From Nostoc foliaceum FACHB-393 (GTDB taxonomy: Bacteria; Cyanobacteriota; Cyanobacteriia; Cyanobacteriales; Nostocaceae): a stretch of 64,000 nucleotides of DNA. Every line of letters starts with the position of its first letter. Within the stretch, counting starts at the first letter, position 1. The DNA is taken from positions 1 to 64,000 of the forward strand of contig NZ_JACJTD010000042.1 of NCBI RefSeq assembly GCF_014698505.1, written 5' to 3'. Shown here piece by piece: positions 9,165-18,764 of this stretch. Position numbers and translations under genes: made by a program. Below the pieces are notes generated by a model. It had not been told where the DNA came from. It ran no database searches and saw only the letters and a list, made by a program, of their open reading frames with translations.

Positions 9165-9767
9165 ATGAGAACAGACTACGAATCTAATTTTAGCAATGAC
9201 CGCGATCGCATTCCTTCCTACGAAGAATACGGATACGCCGCTCCCACCCGTCGCCGTCGCAACTGGAAAGAAAACGCCAGCATCGCTGGACTAATGGCAG
9301 TTGGTACTGGCTTGATGATTGCAGATATCTCGATTCATCACATGGTAATGGCATCGCTGGCCTTTGGAACTGGCATTGTAGCGTTACTACCCAAGGAAGC
9401 AAACTTGCTACTTTCCAACTTCGAGAAATGGCAGCGCAAGTATGGCATCAATATCTATACCGTCTTGTTCTGCTTAGTAGGTGTAGTATTTATGTTGGAT
9501 ATCGCCGCTGCACCCGCAAACGCCCAGTTCATGCAAAACGCAGAGGACTTCTTCACAGAATACTTTACTGGTGTTAATGAAGATATTATTAGGTACGTAT
9601 TTGCAGTACTGCGCGGTTTGTTCCTAATTTACCTGGGTATTGGTCTGATCCGGGTTGTTCAAGCAGCCAGAAACGACGAAGATTGGCAAACAATCGCCCG
9701 TACACCAATTATCGTTGCCCTCACAGTTGTAGTCGGAGACTTGCTTGCAGGACTGGTAACAGGCTGA
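9165..9767 (+). CDS. virB2-like: VirB2-like pilin precursor
   Basis: 200 residues. An unusually long N-terminus (Arg-rich TRRRRNW, then two hydrophobic segments at about 40-62 and 65-78) precedes a third hydrophobic segment ending in APANAQF, a good signal-peptidase site near residue 120. The predicted mature part is about 80 residues with two membrane helices separated by a short polar loop (VVQAARNDEDWQ), the classic VirB2/TrbC pilin layout. It is first in the secretion cluster, directly before VirB3- and VirB4-like genes. It would form the conjugative pilus. The long leader is not typical of well-studied pilins. Confidence 0.7.
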   Translation: MRTDYESNFSNDRDRIPSYEEYGYAAPTRRRRNWKENASIAGLMAVGTGLMIADISIHHMVMASLAFGTGIVALLPKEANLLLSNFEKWQRKYGINIYTVLFCLVGVVFMLDIAAAPANAQFMQNAEDFFTEYFTGVNEDIIRYVFAVLRGLFLIYLGIGLIRVVQAARNDEDWQTIARTPIIVALTVVVGDLLAGLVTG

Positions 9768-9858
9768 TACGTCACTCGTCAAAAAAGCCACCACGAGTGG
9801 CACTTTGAAGTGTGCCACTCATCAAAATTTCAAAAGCTGACTTTTGCCTTTCGTAATA

Positions 9859-10194
9859 ATGACAAGAGTTCGGGAATTTCGTACTGTCAACCGCGTATTA
9901 GGAGACCAGCCACGCCTCGGGCCATTCCCCGCCGACCAAATTGTTCCCTGGAGTGCGATCGCTCTCATCTCCTACATGGTAGTCAAGGGTTTTATGCAAG
10001 CTTCCTGGCTTGCAACCGGAATTGTAACCGCCTGGGGATGGGCAACCTGGTGGACAGTAAGTTCCAACAAAGCCTTTTTCGGTAAGTTTGTCGGCACGCC
10101 CCGCATCACTCGTGGTTACAAACCTTTTGTCTCCCTCGTTAATCCTCTACAATCTCAACCCAAGAAGAAGCGCCAGCTTAAAAAACGCAGATAA
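9859..10194 (+). CDS. virB3-like: VirB3-like inner-membrane protein
   Basis: About 111 residues from ATG 9859; a TTG five codons upstream is less likely. There is a short basic N-terminus, one or two hydrophobic helices (PWSAIALISYMVVKGF and LATGIVTAWGWATWW) and a very basic tail (QPKKKRQLKKRR). Small size, topology and position between pilin and VirB4 ATPase are typical of VirB3. The family has weak sequence conservation, so the call rests mainly on context. Confidence 0.6.
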   Translation: MTRVREFRTVNRVLGDQPRLGPFPADQIVPWSAIALISYMVVKGFMQASWLATGIVTAWGWATWWTVSSNKAFFGKFVGTPRITRGYKPFVSLVNPLQSQPKKKRQLKKRR

Positions 10195-10236
10195 GGCTTC
10201 TCAATTAATAAATATCAGCGAACAAAAATACAGGCT

Positions 10237-13065
10237 ATGAGTTCGACCGCCTCAACAAAAATAAAGCACAAAATTGGTAAAAAATCCCTTGATACTGAAC
10301 AATTAGGTGTTGTCAAAAACCTGACACCGTTTGAGGATATTACCCATTTAGCCGGGATTGCAAGTATCTCGCTTGCTGGTCGTAGAGATATCGGCGCACT
10401 CATCCTCCAGAAAAAAGAAGATATTCAAATTAAGTTTTGCTTCGACGTACAAGGAATTCACCCGTCTTTACCAGAAGAACAGATTCTCCCCATTTTTGAA
10501 AATATTGAGGGCGGACTCAAAGAACTTCCCGAACGTGAAACCTTGACAATTCATCTTGGTTCGTTTACTGATGACTTTCTCCGGCAGCAGGAACTAAAAA
10601 AGATAGAGGATAAATGCGATCTAGAGCAATTAACTTTATTAGTGCGATCAGAACGTCTGCGAGCGAGAGAACTCACCGAAGCAGGAACCCGTAAAAACAA
10701 GTTCTTACGTTTCTGGTGTACCTATAGTATCCTGGCTTCTGAAGACACTCGCTCAAATGATGCGATTGAAAAAACTATCAAACAGTTGCAGAACGCCTGG
10801 TTCCAATTTACTGGTCAAATCCACGGTGTTCGGCAAGAACGAATCGAAACAATCTTACGGGATAGTTTTACCTCTGGGTTTCAACGGTGGGAACAACTTT
10901 TTACTAACTCAATGGGGCTTTCAGTACGAGCAGTCACAAGTGAGGAAGTATGGTCGATTCTTTGGAGTCAGTTTAACCGTAGCGATGCACCCAAAGTTCC
11001 CAATCCCCTCATATTAGATGAAGAGGGGCTTCGAGAAGTTCAAACCAGTGATTTTCATATTCGCCACCTGATGCTGGAGAATGAAAAATCTGTCCCGTTT
11101 CTCGATCGCAGCTGGGTAAGACTGCAAGATAAGTATATTGGTGTCTTACAATTTAGCGAAAAGCCCCAAGGGTGGGTAGACGAATACGCCCAGCTTCGAT
11201 ACCTTTGGGAGGTAATATCCAAAGAAAAAATTTCCGATACTGAGATTATCTGCCAGCTATCTAAAGCTAACCAGGGACTCGCTAAAACTGCCCTTCAACG
11301 GATTACCAAACAGTCAATTACTTCCAGCGCGATGTCTTCTGAGAAGGGGTCAATTGACGTAAAAGCCAATATGAACATCGAGGAAGCGGTCAAGGCACAA
11401 GAAACTATCCTCAGAGGCAGCTTACCCATCCATACTGCCGTTGTTTTTTGTGTTCATCGTCATAGTCGTCAAAAACTCGATGAAGCTTGCCAATACCTTT
11501 CTAGCTGCTTCTTACGACCTGCTGTAGTTGATAGAGAAATCGAATATGCCTGGAAAACATGGTTACAATGTATACCTGTAGTCTGGGAAAACCTACTTAC
11601 AAGACCTTTTAACCGTCGCCTCCCCTATTTCTCATCAGAAGTTCCCGGACTCATGCCGATAGTTAGAACGGCTACGGGAGATAAATCTGGGTTTGAGCTA
11701 ATCGCTGAAGAGGGAGGAACTCCAGTACATCTCGACTTGTACAAGCAGCACAAAAATCTCGCCATTTTCGGTACTACCCGTGCAGGTAAATCTGTCTTAG
11801 TAGCAGGTCTATTAACACCTGCCTTGGCTCAAGACATTCCCGTAATTGCACTTGATTATCCCAAACCCGATGGTACTAGCACGTTTACCGACTATACCAA
11901 ATTTATGGGAGAAGAAGGGGCGTATTTCGATATTAGTAAAGAATCGAACAATCTATTTGAATTACCTGATTTAAGGGGGTATGAACCTGAACTTATTAAG
12001 GAAAGGATGACAGATTTCAAGGAATTCTTGAAATCCACATTAATGATAATGGTACTTGGGACAAATCCTGTAGGGGTAAGTCCGACAATGATATCAAATA
12101 TCGAAAGTATCATTACAATCACAATTGAAACTTTCTACAACGATGAAGATATCAAACTTCGATATAAACTTGCACTAGAAAATGGATTAGGAACACCTGA
12201 ATGGGCAGATATTCCCACACTTAAAGATTTCTATAATTATTGTTCGCCTGGGTTTATCAAACTTGATTCCATCACCAATAATAGTAAAGAAATTCTTGAT
12301 GCTCTTGACCAAATCAGATTGCGATTAAAGTTTTGGCTGAACTCACGAGTTGGACAATCAATCGCCAATCCATCTAGCTTTAAAACTGATGCCCGACTAC
12401 TGGTATTCGCATTGCGATCGCTTGGGAGTGAAGCTGATGCAGCAGTCCTTGCCCTTAGCGCCTATTCCGCAGCATTACGTAGAGCTTTATCATCTAAAGT
12501 CTCAATATTTTTCTTAGACGAAGCGCCGATTTTATTCAGTTTTGACAGCATAGCCGAGCTAATTGGTAGACTCTGCGCCAACGGTGCAAAAGCAGGTATA
12601 CGTGTAATTTTATCTGCCCAAGAACCAGAAAGTATTTTCCAAAGTAAGTCTGCTTCCAAGATATTTGCTAACATCACGACCCGCCTTATCGGTCGGATTC
12701 AAACATCAGCTGTTGACCCATTTGTTAACAGGTTTAAATACCCTTATGAAATTATCTCGCGTAATAGTACTGAAGCATTCTTCCCAAAACGCGAAAGTAT
12801 TTATTCACAGTGGTTACTTGATGACAATGGCAAACTTACCTTCTGTAGGTATTACCCTGCTTATTGCTTACTTGCAGCAGTAGCAAATAACCCGAATGAG
12901 CAAGAATTACGCACTCTCTTCCTCAATAAATATGCCGATAATCCAATGCTGGGTATGGTGAGATTTTCTGAGGCATACATACAAATGCTTAGAGGAGATG
13001 AGTTAAGCCAAGAAGCACAACAATTACTGGATAACAATAACAATAGGCAATTAAAGCCAGCATAA
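10237..13065 (+). CDS. virB4-like: VirB4-like conjugative transfer ATPase
   Basis: 942 residues. The C-terminal half carries the ATPase: FGTTRAGKSVL (Walker A, about residue 511), FFLDEAPILF (Walker B, about 757) and ILSAQEPESIF (downstream conserved motif). The N-terminal half (about 1-450) is the less conserved VirB4 domain. VirB4/TraC ATPases power pilus assembly and substrate transfer at the inner membrane. It is the third gene in the cluster, as in VirB-type operons. Length is in the usual range and there is no disruption. Confidence 0.9.
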   Translation: MSSTASTKIKHKIGKKSLDTEQLGVVKNLTPFEDITHLAGIASISLAGRRDIGALILQKKEDIQIKFCFDVQGIHPSLPEEQILPIFENIEGGLKELPERETLTIHLGSFTDDFLRQQELKKIEDKCDLEQLTLLVRSERLRARELTEAGTRKNKFLRFWCTYSILASEDTRSNDAIEKTIKQLQNAWFQFTGQIHGVRQERIETILRDSFTSGFQRWEQLFTNSMGLSVRAVTSEEVWSILWSQFNRSDAPKVPNPLILDEEGLREVQTSDFHIRHLMLENEKSVPFLDRSWVRLQDKYIGVLQFSEKPQGWVDEYAQLRYLWEVISKEKISDTEIICQLSKANQGLAKTALQRITKQSITSSAMSSEKGSIDVKANMNIEEAVKAQETILRGSLPIHTAVVFCVHRHSRQKLDEACQYLSSCFLRPAVVDREIEYAWKTWLQCIPVVWENLLTRPFNRRLPYFSSEVPGLMPIVRTATGDKSGFELIAEEGGTPVHLDLYKQHKNLAIFGTTRAGKSVLVAGLLTPALAQDIPVIALDYPKPDGTSTFTDYTKFMGEEGAYFDISKESNNLFELPDLRGYEPELIKERMTDFKEFLKSTLMIMVLGTNPVGVSPTMISNIESIITITIETFYNDEDIKLRYKLALENGLGTPEWADIPTLKDFYNYCSPGFIKLDSITNNSKEILDALDQIRLRLKFWLNSRVGQSIANPSSFKTDARLLVFALRSLGSEADAAVLALSAYSAALRRALSSKVSIFFLDEAPILFSFDSIAELIGRLCANGAKAGIRVILSAQEPESIFQSKSASKIFANITTRLIGRIQTSAVDPFVNRFKYPYEIISRNSTEAFFPKRESIYSQWLLDDNGKLTFCRYYPAYCLLAAVANNPNEQELRTLFLNKYADNPMLGMVRFSEAYIQMLRGDELSQEAQQLLDNNNNRQLKPA

Positions 13066-13178
13066 ATTATATAAGACAAACTAACAAATAATCTGGACTG
13101 GGAAAAAGAAGAATCAATAAATCATAAAAAAGTGGCTTAACTTTAATTGCCACATTGGTTATTTTATCCACCAAAAGT

Positions 13179-13910
13179 ATGAAACCAAAGTTCAAGTTTA
13201 CTAAGAAAGGGGTAATAATCGGGTCAATCATTGGTCTGGTTACTTTACTCAGTACAGCACCCAGTTATGCCTTTTCAATTGACGATTTTTTCAAGGTTTT
13301 AGGCAAATTCAATAACTATTTTGAAGAAACCAAAAACGAACTCACCGCAGCAGCTAATGAATGGGGTGGGATGAAAGGCGAAGCTAAAACTGCTATTCAG
13401 ACTGGCAGTATGGATATGCCAGACCCAGTAAATTCAGCAGAAAAGCTCAAAGAGCAACTCAAGGAAAAGGGTAACTGGAATGAAAGTAACACAGTTGAAG
13501 GTGCTGTAGGTGCAGCTAACGAACTGGAGAGAGAAACCACCCGCGCTACGATCGCCAGCGTCTTAGGGGAAGTCGGTCAGGAACGTACCAAAAATGAAAT
13601 AGAAGCAACTGAACAAACTGTAGCTGAGGCCAAAGAACTCGCGGAATCTGCACAGGCAATGGATGCTTCACAAAACATCCTCAAGGTAATTGCTGCCCAA
13701 AACTCGCAAATTGTCTCAATGTTGGGGCAATCCCGCACCGATGGACTGCAAGCACGGCACGATGTCCAGCAAACTAACCTGATGCTAAGTCAACTTGCCG
13801 AACAGGGGGCAAGCGATCGCCGTCGTCAAAACCTGATGATGGACGGTATCAGCGCCCAGTACATCGAAATCAGCGGGTTTAGCAGTCTCAAAACTACAGC
13901 AGGTGAATAA
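13179..13910 (+). CDS. virB5-like: VirB5/TrbJ-like secreted protein
   Basis: About 243 residues from ATG 13179; a TTG eight codons earlier is possible. It has a clear signal peptide: KFKFTKKG, a hydrophobic core and cleavage near PSYA-FSID. The mature part is strongly helical and charged with heptad-like stretches (about residues 90-190), as in VirB5/TrbJ minor pilus proteins. Position between VirB4 and VirB6 supports this. Sequence alone would not prove it. A small hairpin (GTGGC at 13132, GCCAC at 13149) precedes the gene. Confidence 0.6.
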   Translation: MKPKFKFTKKGVIIGSIIGLVTLLSTAPSYAFSIDDFFKVLGKFNNYFEETKNELTAAANEWGGMKGEAKTAIQTGSMDMPDPVNSAEKLKEQLKEKGNWNESNTVEGAVGAANELERETTRATIASVLGEVGQERTKNEIEATEQTVAEAKELAESAQAMDASQNILKVIAAQNSQIVSMLGQSRTDGLQARHDVQQTNLMLSQLAEQGASDRRRQNLMMDGISAQYIEISGFSSLKTTAGE

Positions 13911-13924
13911 TTCACCCTAATTAG

Positions 13925-13953
13925 TTGGTCATCTCTGCAATTGAGATGACCAA
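13925..13953 (+). terminator. Strong hairpin between virB5- and virB6-like genes
   Basis: TTGGTCATCTC pairs perfectly with GAGATGACCAA across a 7-base loop. No T-run follows, so it may be an mRNA-stabilising or attenuating intercistronic hairpin rather than a full stop. Confidence 0.55.
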
Positions 13954-13979
13954 ACCTTCACGCCTGTTAATCAAGTGCT

Positions 13980-15131
13980 ATGTTAGAACATCTCATAATT
14001 GCAACCGACCCATTTTTTGGGCAAGACATTTTAGAAAATGCCGCAGCCGGGGCGCAACTAGTAGCTGAAGGTTTTAATGAACTTTGGCAGGAAACCCTCA
14101 ACGGTAGCTTGTATGGCTCGATGTGCAAAGTTGGTCAGTTTTTTGCGATCGCAACTCTCACCCTTTTTATGGTTGAGTTAGGCAAAAACTGGATAAATCA
14201 AGAGGATATGAAAGCTCTCTCCAGTTGGATATGGCCCATCCTGGTTATCGGGCTACTAGCTAACAATGGCACTTTACTCAGAAGTGGAACACTTGCCATA
14301 CGAGGATACATTAATACTGTCAATAATGACATCCTTGAGTTTACTGCTGCCGGAGCAAACCTAGAAGTAGCATTTAACCGAGCAGTCGGCAATATTGCTC
14401 TCCAGCAGCAAGTAGGGGCAGCAATGGAAAGATGCCGCTCAATCCCTGGTAACACGCAAGATTCAATCACCTGCTTGCAACAAGCAGAAGCAGAACTCAA
14501 AACCTCTGCGCCCGATCTATTCAAAGGAGAAGCCCCCGATAGCGGTAGTTGGGAGTTTAACCCACTTCAGGCTTTATCTGATGCCAAAGATGCGCTTGAC
14601 GACCTCTCCCCCGGTCAAATTGCCGAAAAGATTGGTAATTCTATCACCAGTACAATCGGCTCGATGATTACCGGATTTGTCGCAGTCATCCTCCTCGCCC
14701 TAAATAACGCCTACCAGTGGGGTATCGAATTCACGATGCTTTTAACTGCCTTACTTGGGCCATTGGCAATAGGCGGTTCACTACTCCCCTTTGGCGCGAA
14801 ACCTATTTTCGCTTGGCTAACGGGTTATTTCACCGTTGGAATGGCAAAACTTTGCTTCAACATGATTATTGGTTTGTGCGGACAACTTATTGCTAATTCC
14901 GAACAAAACCAACCGATGATATTTCTCCTTTTTGTCGGATTAGTTTCTCCTATCCTTTCATCTGCATTAGCCGCAGGTGGTGGAATAGCTGTTTGGACAG
15001 GATTAGGTAAAACAGTAGCATTTGGATCTGAAATTGCAGCAGGAATCGCTACTGGTGGAGCAAGTACAACTGCAACGGTTGCTGTCAATGCCACCAAATT
15101 TGTTAGTTCCAAAATTAAAGTTAAAAATTAA
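13980..15131 (+). CDS. virB6-like: VirB6/TrbL-like polytopic membrane protein
   Basis: 383 residues. Hydrophobic helices occur near residues 45-62, 75-95, 220-245, 250-275, 280-300 and 310-350, separated by a large soluble loop (about 120-215) with two cysteines. The C-terminus is Gly/Ala/Thr-rich, as in TrbL proteins. VirB6/TrbL forms part of the inner-membrane channel of the transfer machine. Order in the cluster (after the VirB5-like, before the VirB8-like gene) fits. Confidence 0.75.
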   Translation: MLEHLIIATDPFFGQDILENAAAGAQLVAEGFNELWQETLNGSLYGSMCKVGQFFAIATLTLFMVELGKNWINQEDMKALSSWIWPILVIGLLANNGTLLRSGTLAIRGYINTVNNDILEFTAAGANLEVAFNRAVGNIALQQQVGAAMERCRSIPGNTQDSITCLQQAEAELKTSAPDLFKGEAPDSGSWEFNPLQALSDAKDALDDLSPGQIAEKIGNSITSTIGSMITGFVAVILLALNNAYQWGIEFTMLLTALLGPLAIGGSLLPFGAKPIFAWLTGYFTVGMAKLCFNMIIGLCGQLIANSEQNQPMIFLLFVGLVSPILSSALAAGGGIAVWTGLGKTVAFGSEIAAGIATGGASTTATVAVNATKFVSSKIKVKN

Positions 15132-15134
15132 TTA

Positions 15135-15167
15135 GTCAGAATTCAGAAGTCAGAATTCAGGAGTCAG
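15135..15167 (+). repeat. Tandem 14-bp repeats, dispersed family
   Basis: GTCAGAATTCAGAA and GTCAGAATTCAGGA lie head to tail (15135-15162), followed by a partial GTCAG. The same core occurs at 7892 and, inverted, at 8045. It abuts a coding remnant. Confidence 0.65.
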
Positions 15168-15266
15168 CTAAGACATTTCAATATTTGATAGTTTGGCAAA
15201 AAGCACATCAGTTTGTTTTATTAGTATATCAATTTACTAGTGAGTTTCCTAAATCGGAAATATATG
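15164..15266 (+). pseudogene. Remnant of a four-helix-bundle (23S rRNA IVS-type) protein gene
   Basis: The frame starting at about 15176 reads FQYLIVWQKAHQFVLLVY then QFTSEFPKSEIYA. This is the conserved start of the small four-helix-bundle proteins found in rRNA intervening sequences and scattered in cyanobacterial genomes (LxVWQKAHxxVLxxYxxTxxFPxxExY). It has no start codon and ends where the virB8-like gene begins in another frame, so only about 30 codons survive. It sits directly after the tandem repeat. Confidence 0.7.
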
Positions 15267-16049
15267 CTTAAACCTAAGTCTAAATCTCAACCAGCCCGCC
15301 TTCTCAGTTACGGTCAATCTACCTCTACACCTATTGCAATGGCAATCACCATAACAGCAGGAGGAACTATTTTATCTATCCTATTGCAAATTGTAAATAT
15401 TGGTATAATTTCTAGTACAAATCGTCATGTCAAAGGTATGACGGTTGTTCAACTCCAAGATGGCTCTATTTCACCTGGTAAATTTGCTGCTCCCAACGAA
15501 CGCGAAGACGAAACTATCAAACGCTTTATCTCAGATAGCATGATTAAAATGTTCGGTTGGAACGGAATAATCGAAGCAACAGAGAATGGCGAAAACGTTA
15601 CCAAACCGGATAAAGGAATAGATGTTCAAACAACAAAAAATAGTAGAAAAAGAATTCCGACTAGAGCTTGGGAAGCTGCATTCGCACTATCTGAAAATCA
15701 AGATTTTCGGGCAAACTTCCTCAAAAAATTAGCAGAAATTGTCCCAAATGGTGTATTTAACGGTGAGGTTCAAGTCTCACTCGTCACCCGCCATATCTCT
15801 GAACCCAGAAAAATCAAGGATGGAAAGTGGGAGGTTGATTATATCGGCACGCTTGTAAGCTTTGATAGAAATGAAAATCAAGGTAAAGGAATCGCCTTTA
15901 ACAAAACAATTACTGTCGAAGCTATCGATACTCCCAAGTTACCAGTCAAGCCAACTGAACTTGATAAAAAAATTTATTTAGTACGAGAGCCAGGTTTAGA
16001 AATTACTCAAATTCTTGATTATAATCTCGGCAAAAAAGAAAATAATTAG
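15264..16049 (+). CDS. virB8-like: VirB8-like inner-membrane protein
   Basis: About 261 residues from ATG 15264; GTG 15240 would add eight residues read out of the remnant in front. A short basic N-terminus is followed by one membrane helix (about residues 25-50) and a soluble periplasmic domain of about 200 residues. This matches the bitopic VirB8/TrbF layout. The beta-rich stretch near the end (VEVDYIGTLVSFDRN-like region) is consistent with its NTF2-like fold. Assignment is by topology and position before VirB10. Confidence 0.6.
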   Translation: MLKPKSKSQPARLLSYGQSTSTPIAMAITITAGGTILSILLQIVNIGIISSTNRHVKGMTVVQLQDGSISPGKFAAPNEREDETIKRFISDSMIKMFGWNGIIEATENGENVTKPDKGIDVQTTKNSRKRIPTRAWEAAFALSENQDFRANFLKKLAEIVPNGVFNGEVQVSLVTRHISEPRKIKDGKWEVDYIGTLVSFDRNENQGKGIAFNKTITVEAIDTPKLPVKPTELDKKIYLVREPGLEITQILDYNLGKKENN

Positions 16050-16066
16050 TAATTAGATACCCAAAT

Positions 16067-17917
16067 ATGTTACAGCTACAAGATGAGGCTTCAAATAAGC
16101 ATGAATTATCTTCCGTAGATAGTCTTTTACCAATCGAGAGTAAAGATATAAAACCTTTAGAAGATGAACTGGAGGGATCACAATATGAGGTAGCTGAAGA
16201 AGATGATCTGGAAGTAGAAGACCCCGCATTAATACAAACTAAACACGATTTTGTCACATCCCCCTGGTCAAGATTAGGAATTATTGGTGGTGCATTCGGT
16301 GCTGGGTTCCTAGTTATATTTGTTGTCCTCAACGGCATGATGAATGGGGGTGGTAAAAATGCAAAAAAACCAGAAGTAACCCCTACCCCCACTCCCACCG
16401 TTGCGGCATCTGAGAAAAAAGATGGGGATGTTTATGCCAAGCTTGCCCTTGCCAAGCAACAGGAAGAACTTGATGCACTAAATGGTAAAGGCAAGACGGA
16501 AGACAAAGAAGAGAAAAAGGAAGCTACTGAAGAAGAACAATCCAAAAACAAAGAGAAAACACGTTCTACTCGACAACGAAGGGTAGTCACTCAAGAAACT
16601 CCCCCTACTTCCAGAAGACGTGTATACCGAGAAGAAGCACCCGAAACTGTTAGACCAAGACGTAGAGAAGTCGCCTCACAGCCAATACCACCCCTGCGTC
16701 CTAGCGCTCCTCTGCCAAAATTTGCCAAACAAATAGTTGCCAGCAACCAGAGTGTCGCCAAAGACCCAATAGCCGAACTCGAACGCCTACGTAGCCTGGG
16801 TTCGGTTGGTCGGGTTGATTATATGTTAGCCAGTACCACTGTAAGTGAACCTACAAGCACAACAGTACAAGAAGTTACAGCTAAAACTGAAGAAACATTA
16901 CGCCCAGCAGAACAAAATACCAGTCGCTCCCGTCGTCGCCGTAACCGCCGCAGCGAGAATACCGAAACAGTTACCAACACTCCCAGTCAAATTGAAGAAC
17001 TACAGCCGCGTTGGGAACCTGTAAACATAAACGACAGTACTCCAGAGTATAGCAATACTGATGGCAAAGAGAACAATCAAGCCGTACCAGTTATTTATAG
17101 CTTCTTGGTAGAAAAACCACAAACTAGCTCAGAACTTGGCAGTAGCAAAGAAAAAACCTTAGAATCCAGTTTTGCTGGTAATAAAGAAAACAATTCCCCT
17201 CAGCAAGTCGAACGAGTTGCAAATGCCTACCTGCCAGAAGAAGCACAGATACTTCAAGAAACACAACCACAGTATTTAGTTGTCGGTTCGTTTGCAAGTG
17301 CAACCCTCGTAACTCCGCTCGTGATGCCCCAAATCAGTAATAACGGTCGTTCCCAGGAGCAGACAAATACGTTACGGTTTGTCGCCCAGTTGAACGAGCC
17401 GCTTTATAGCAATACTGGCGAAATAGCCATTCCAGCAGGAACGCAGGTAACTATCGCTATGATTTCGGTTGATAGCACATCAGGCGTGCGTGCCGAAGTT
17501 ACGGCTATTCTCAAAGACGGAACCGAATACCCCCTATCACCCGGAACGATATCAGTCCTGGGAGAGGCAGGTTCCCCCCTAGCCGCCAGACCATACGACA
17601 ACAAGGGATCTGAAATTGCCAGGTATGATGCCACTTTGGGGACAATAGCTGGTCTTGCCAAGGTAGGGGAAATTATCAACCAGCCAGATGAAGAAGTCAC
17701 AGAAGATTTGCCTTTAGGTGGGACAAGAACCCGCAGCCGCAATAACAACCGCAACCTGGGAGCTGCCTTCCTTGAAGGTGCCTTTGGCAAACTTGGCGAA
17801 ACAGTCAGCAAGCGGACAGAACGTGCTACTGACGAAATCAACCGCCGTCCCAATGTCTGGTATGTGCCTAAAGACACCAAAATCACAATCAAAGTCGATA
17901 GGTCAATCAAGCTGTGA
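16067..17917 (+). CDS. virB10-like: VirB10/TrbI-like channel protein
   Basis: 616 residues. An acidic cytoplasmic N-terminus leads to one membrane helix (about 69-90), then a long low-complexity Pro/Arg/Glu-rich spacer (about 95-390, with repeated Arg clusters such as RSRRRRNRR). The C-terminal VirB10 beta-barrel domain follows (about 410-616): LVVGSFASATLVTPL, FVAQLNEPLYSNTGEIAIPAGTQ and YVPKDTKITIKVD. VirB10 spans both membranes and links the ATPases to the outer channel. The stop overlaps the start of the next gene (GTGA), showing translational coupling. Confidence 0.85.
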   Translation: MLQLQDEASNKHELSSVDSLLPIESKDIKPLEDELEGSQYEVAEEDDLEVEDPALIQTKHDFVTSPWSRLGIIGGAFGAGFLVIFVVLNGMMNGGGKNAKKPEVTPTPTPTVAASEKKDGDVYAKLALAKQQEELDALNGKGKTEDKEEKKEATEEEQSKNKEKTRSTRQRRVVTQETPPTSRRRVYREEAPETVRPRRREVASQPIPPLRPSAPLPKFAKQIVASNQSVAKDPIAELERLRSLGSVGRVDYMLASTTVSEPTSTTVQEVTAKTEETLRPAEQNTSRSRRRRNRRSENTETVTNTPSQIEELQPRWEPVNINDSTPEYSNTDGKENNQAVPVIYSFLVEKPQTSSELGSSKEKTLESSFAGNKENNSPQQVERVANAYLPEEAQILQETQPQYLVVGSFASATLVTPLVMPQISNNGRSQEQTNTLRFVAQLNEPLYSNTGEIAIPAGTQVTIAMISVDSTSGVRAEVTAILKDGTEYPLSPGTISVLGEAGSPLAARPYDNKGSEIARYDATLGTIAGLAKVGEIINQPDEEVTEDLPLGGTRTRSRNNNRNLGAAFLEGAFGKLGETVSKRTERATDEINRRPNVWYVPKDTKITIKVDRSIKL

Positions 17918-18747
17918 AATTCAGATATATAGCCGACTTTAGTTTAATGATGCCCTGGGCGATCGCCTTTGGCGGATGCCTCACCATTGCCTCCGTGCTT
18001 GCACCAAACCAACTTGTACTGGCAAATACTATCCGTCAAGTTGCAGCGTCCCAGGTGTCAGGGGAGAATGCCCAATTGCAGACAGTTAAGGTCTGGCCTG
18101 GACATGGGGTATCAATATCGTTCTACAACACCAGAGAAATCATCAAAAAAATCTGGCTGGATGATCCATCTAGGTTTGTTTTTGATGTAGACGGATGTCT
18201 TGAAGGCTTGGGTAAGTGTTCTGGAAACAGTACGGGCGCAGGACTAATTCACATTCGCCGCATCGAGACAGTCAAAATCCCCGGTTTACCACAAGCTTCT
18301 TACGGGGGGCACATGACGGTGATTACCGAATCTGGGTCAACAAGGAAAAGCTATCACTTTCGGATTCTAGCGGGCAGTGGCACACCAGAGTACAGCCAAA
18401 TTGAAATTATTGGCGATACTCCTAGTAAACCTGAAGAAGTAAAACCAAAGGTCAGTTACACCGCATTATCTGATAGCAGACATATCGCTAAAGGGATGCA
18501 AGTTGCCCTTAAAAATCAGTGGGTTAATACAGACAGCAAGCTTTGGAAGCGTCTGAACCAACTTGTTGAGTTGCGATCGCAAGGAGAGGAACTTGTTGTC
18601 GCCGCCAGCACCACCGGAGTATCAATGCAGTTGGTTGAAAAACTCATGGTGCTAGGTGGAAAGCGCTTTTTAGAAATACCGCCACAGCGCAATAACCCTC
18701 CCATAACACCAAATACAGGTAAAACAAACTTTCTCTTGAATCAATAA
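17914..18747 (+). CDS. virB9-like: VirB9/TrbG-like periplasmic protein
   Basis: 277 residues from GTG 17914, overlapping the virB10-like stop by four bases. The N-terminal signal segment is hydrophobic (MMPWAIAFGGCLTIASVL). The following domain has beta strands typical of VirB9 (VKVWPGHGVSISFYN, then a WLDDPSRFVFDV strand and MTVITESGSTRKSYHF). VirB9 joins VirB7/VirB10 in the outer-membrane core. The order VirB10 before VirB9 is the reverse of the Agrobacterium virB operon but occurs in divergent systems. No VirB7 lipoprotein is visible. Confidence 0.65.
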   Translation: MKFRYIADFSLMMPWAIAFGGCLTIASVLAPNQLVLANTIRQVAASQVSGENAQLQTVKVWPGHGVSISFYNTREIIKKIWLDDPSRFVFDVDGCLEGLGKCSGNSTGAGLIHIRRIETVKIPGLPQASYGGHMTVITESGSTRKSYHFRILAGSGTPEYSQIEIIGDTPSKPEEVKPKVSYTALSDSRHIAKGMQVALKNQWVNTDSKLWKRLNQLVELRSQGEELVVAASTTGVSMQLVEKLMVLGGKRFLEIPPQRNNPPITPNTGKTNFLLNQ

Positions 18748-18764
18748 TTTTTAAATAACCAGTG

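Noticed and set aside
9810-10085. Alternative reading frame over the VirB3-like gene
   Set aside because: The frame lacks hydrophobic helices and family features; the overlapping frame has the expected membrane topology.
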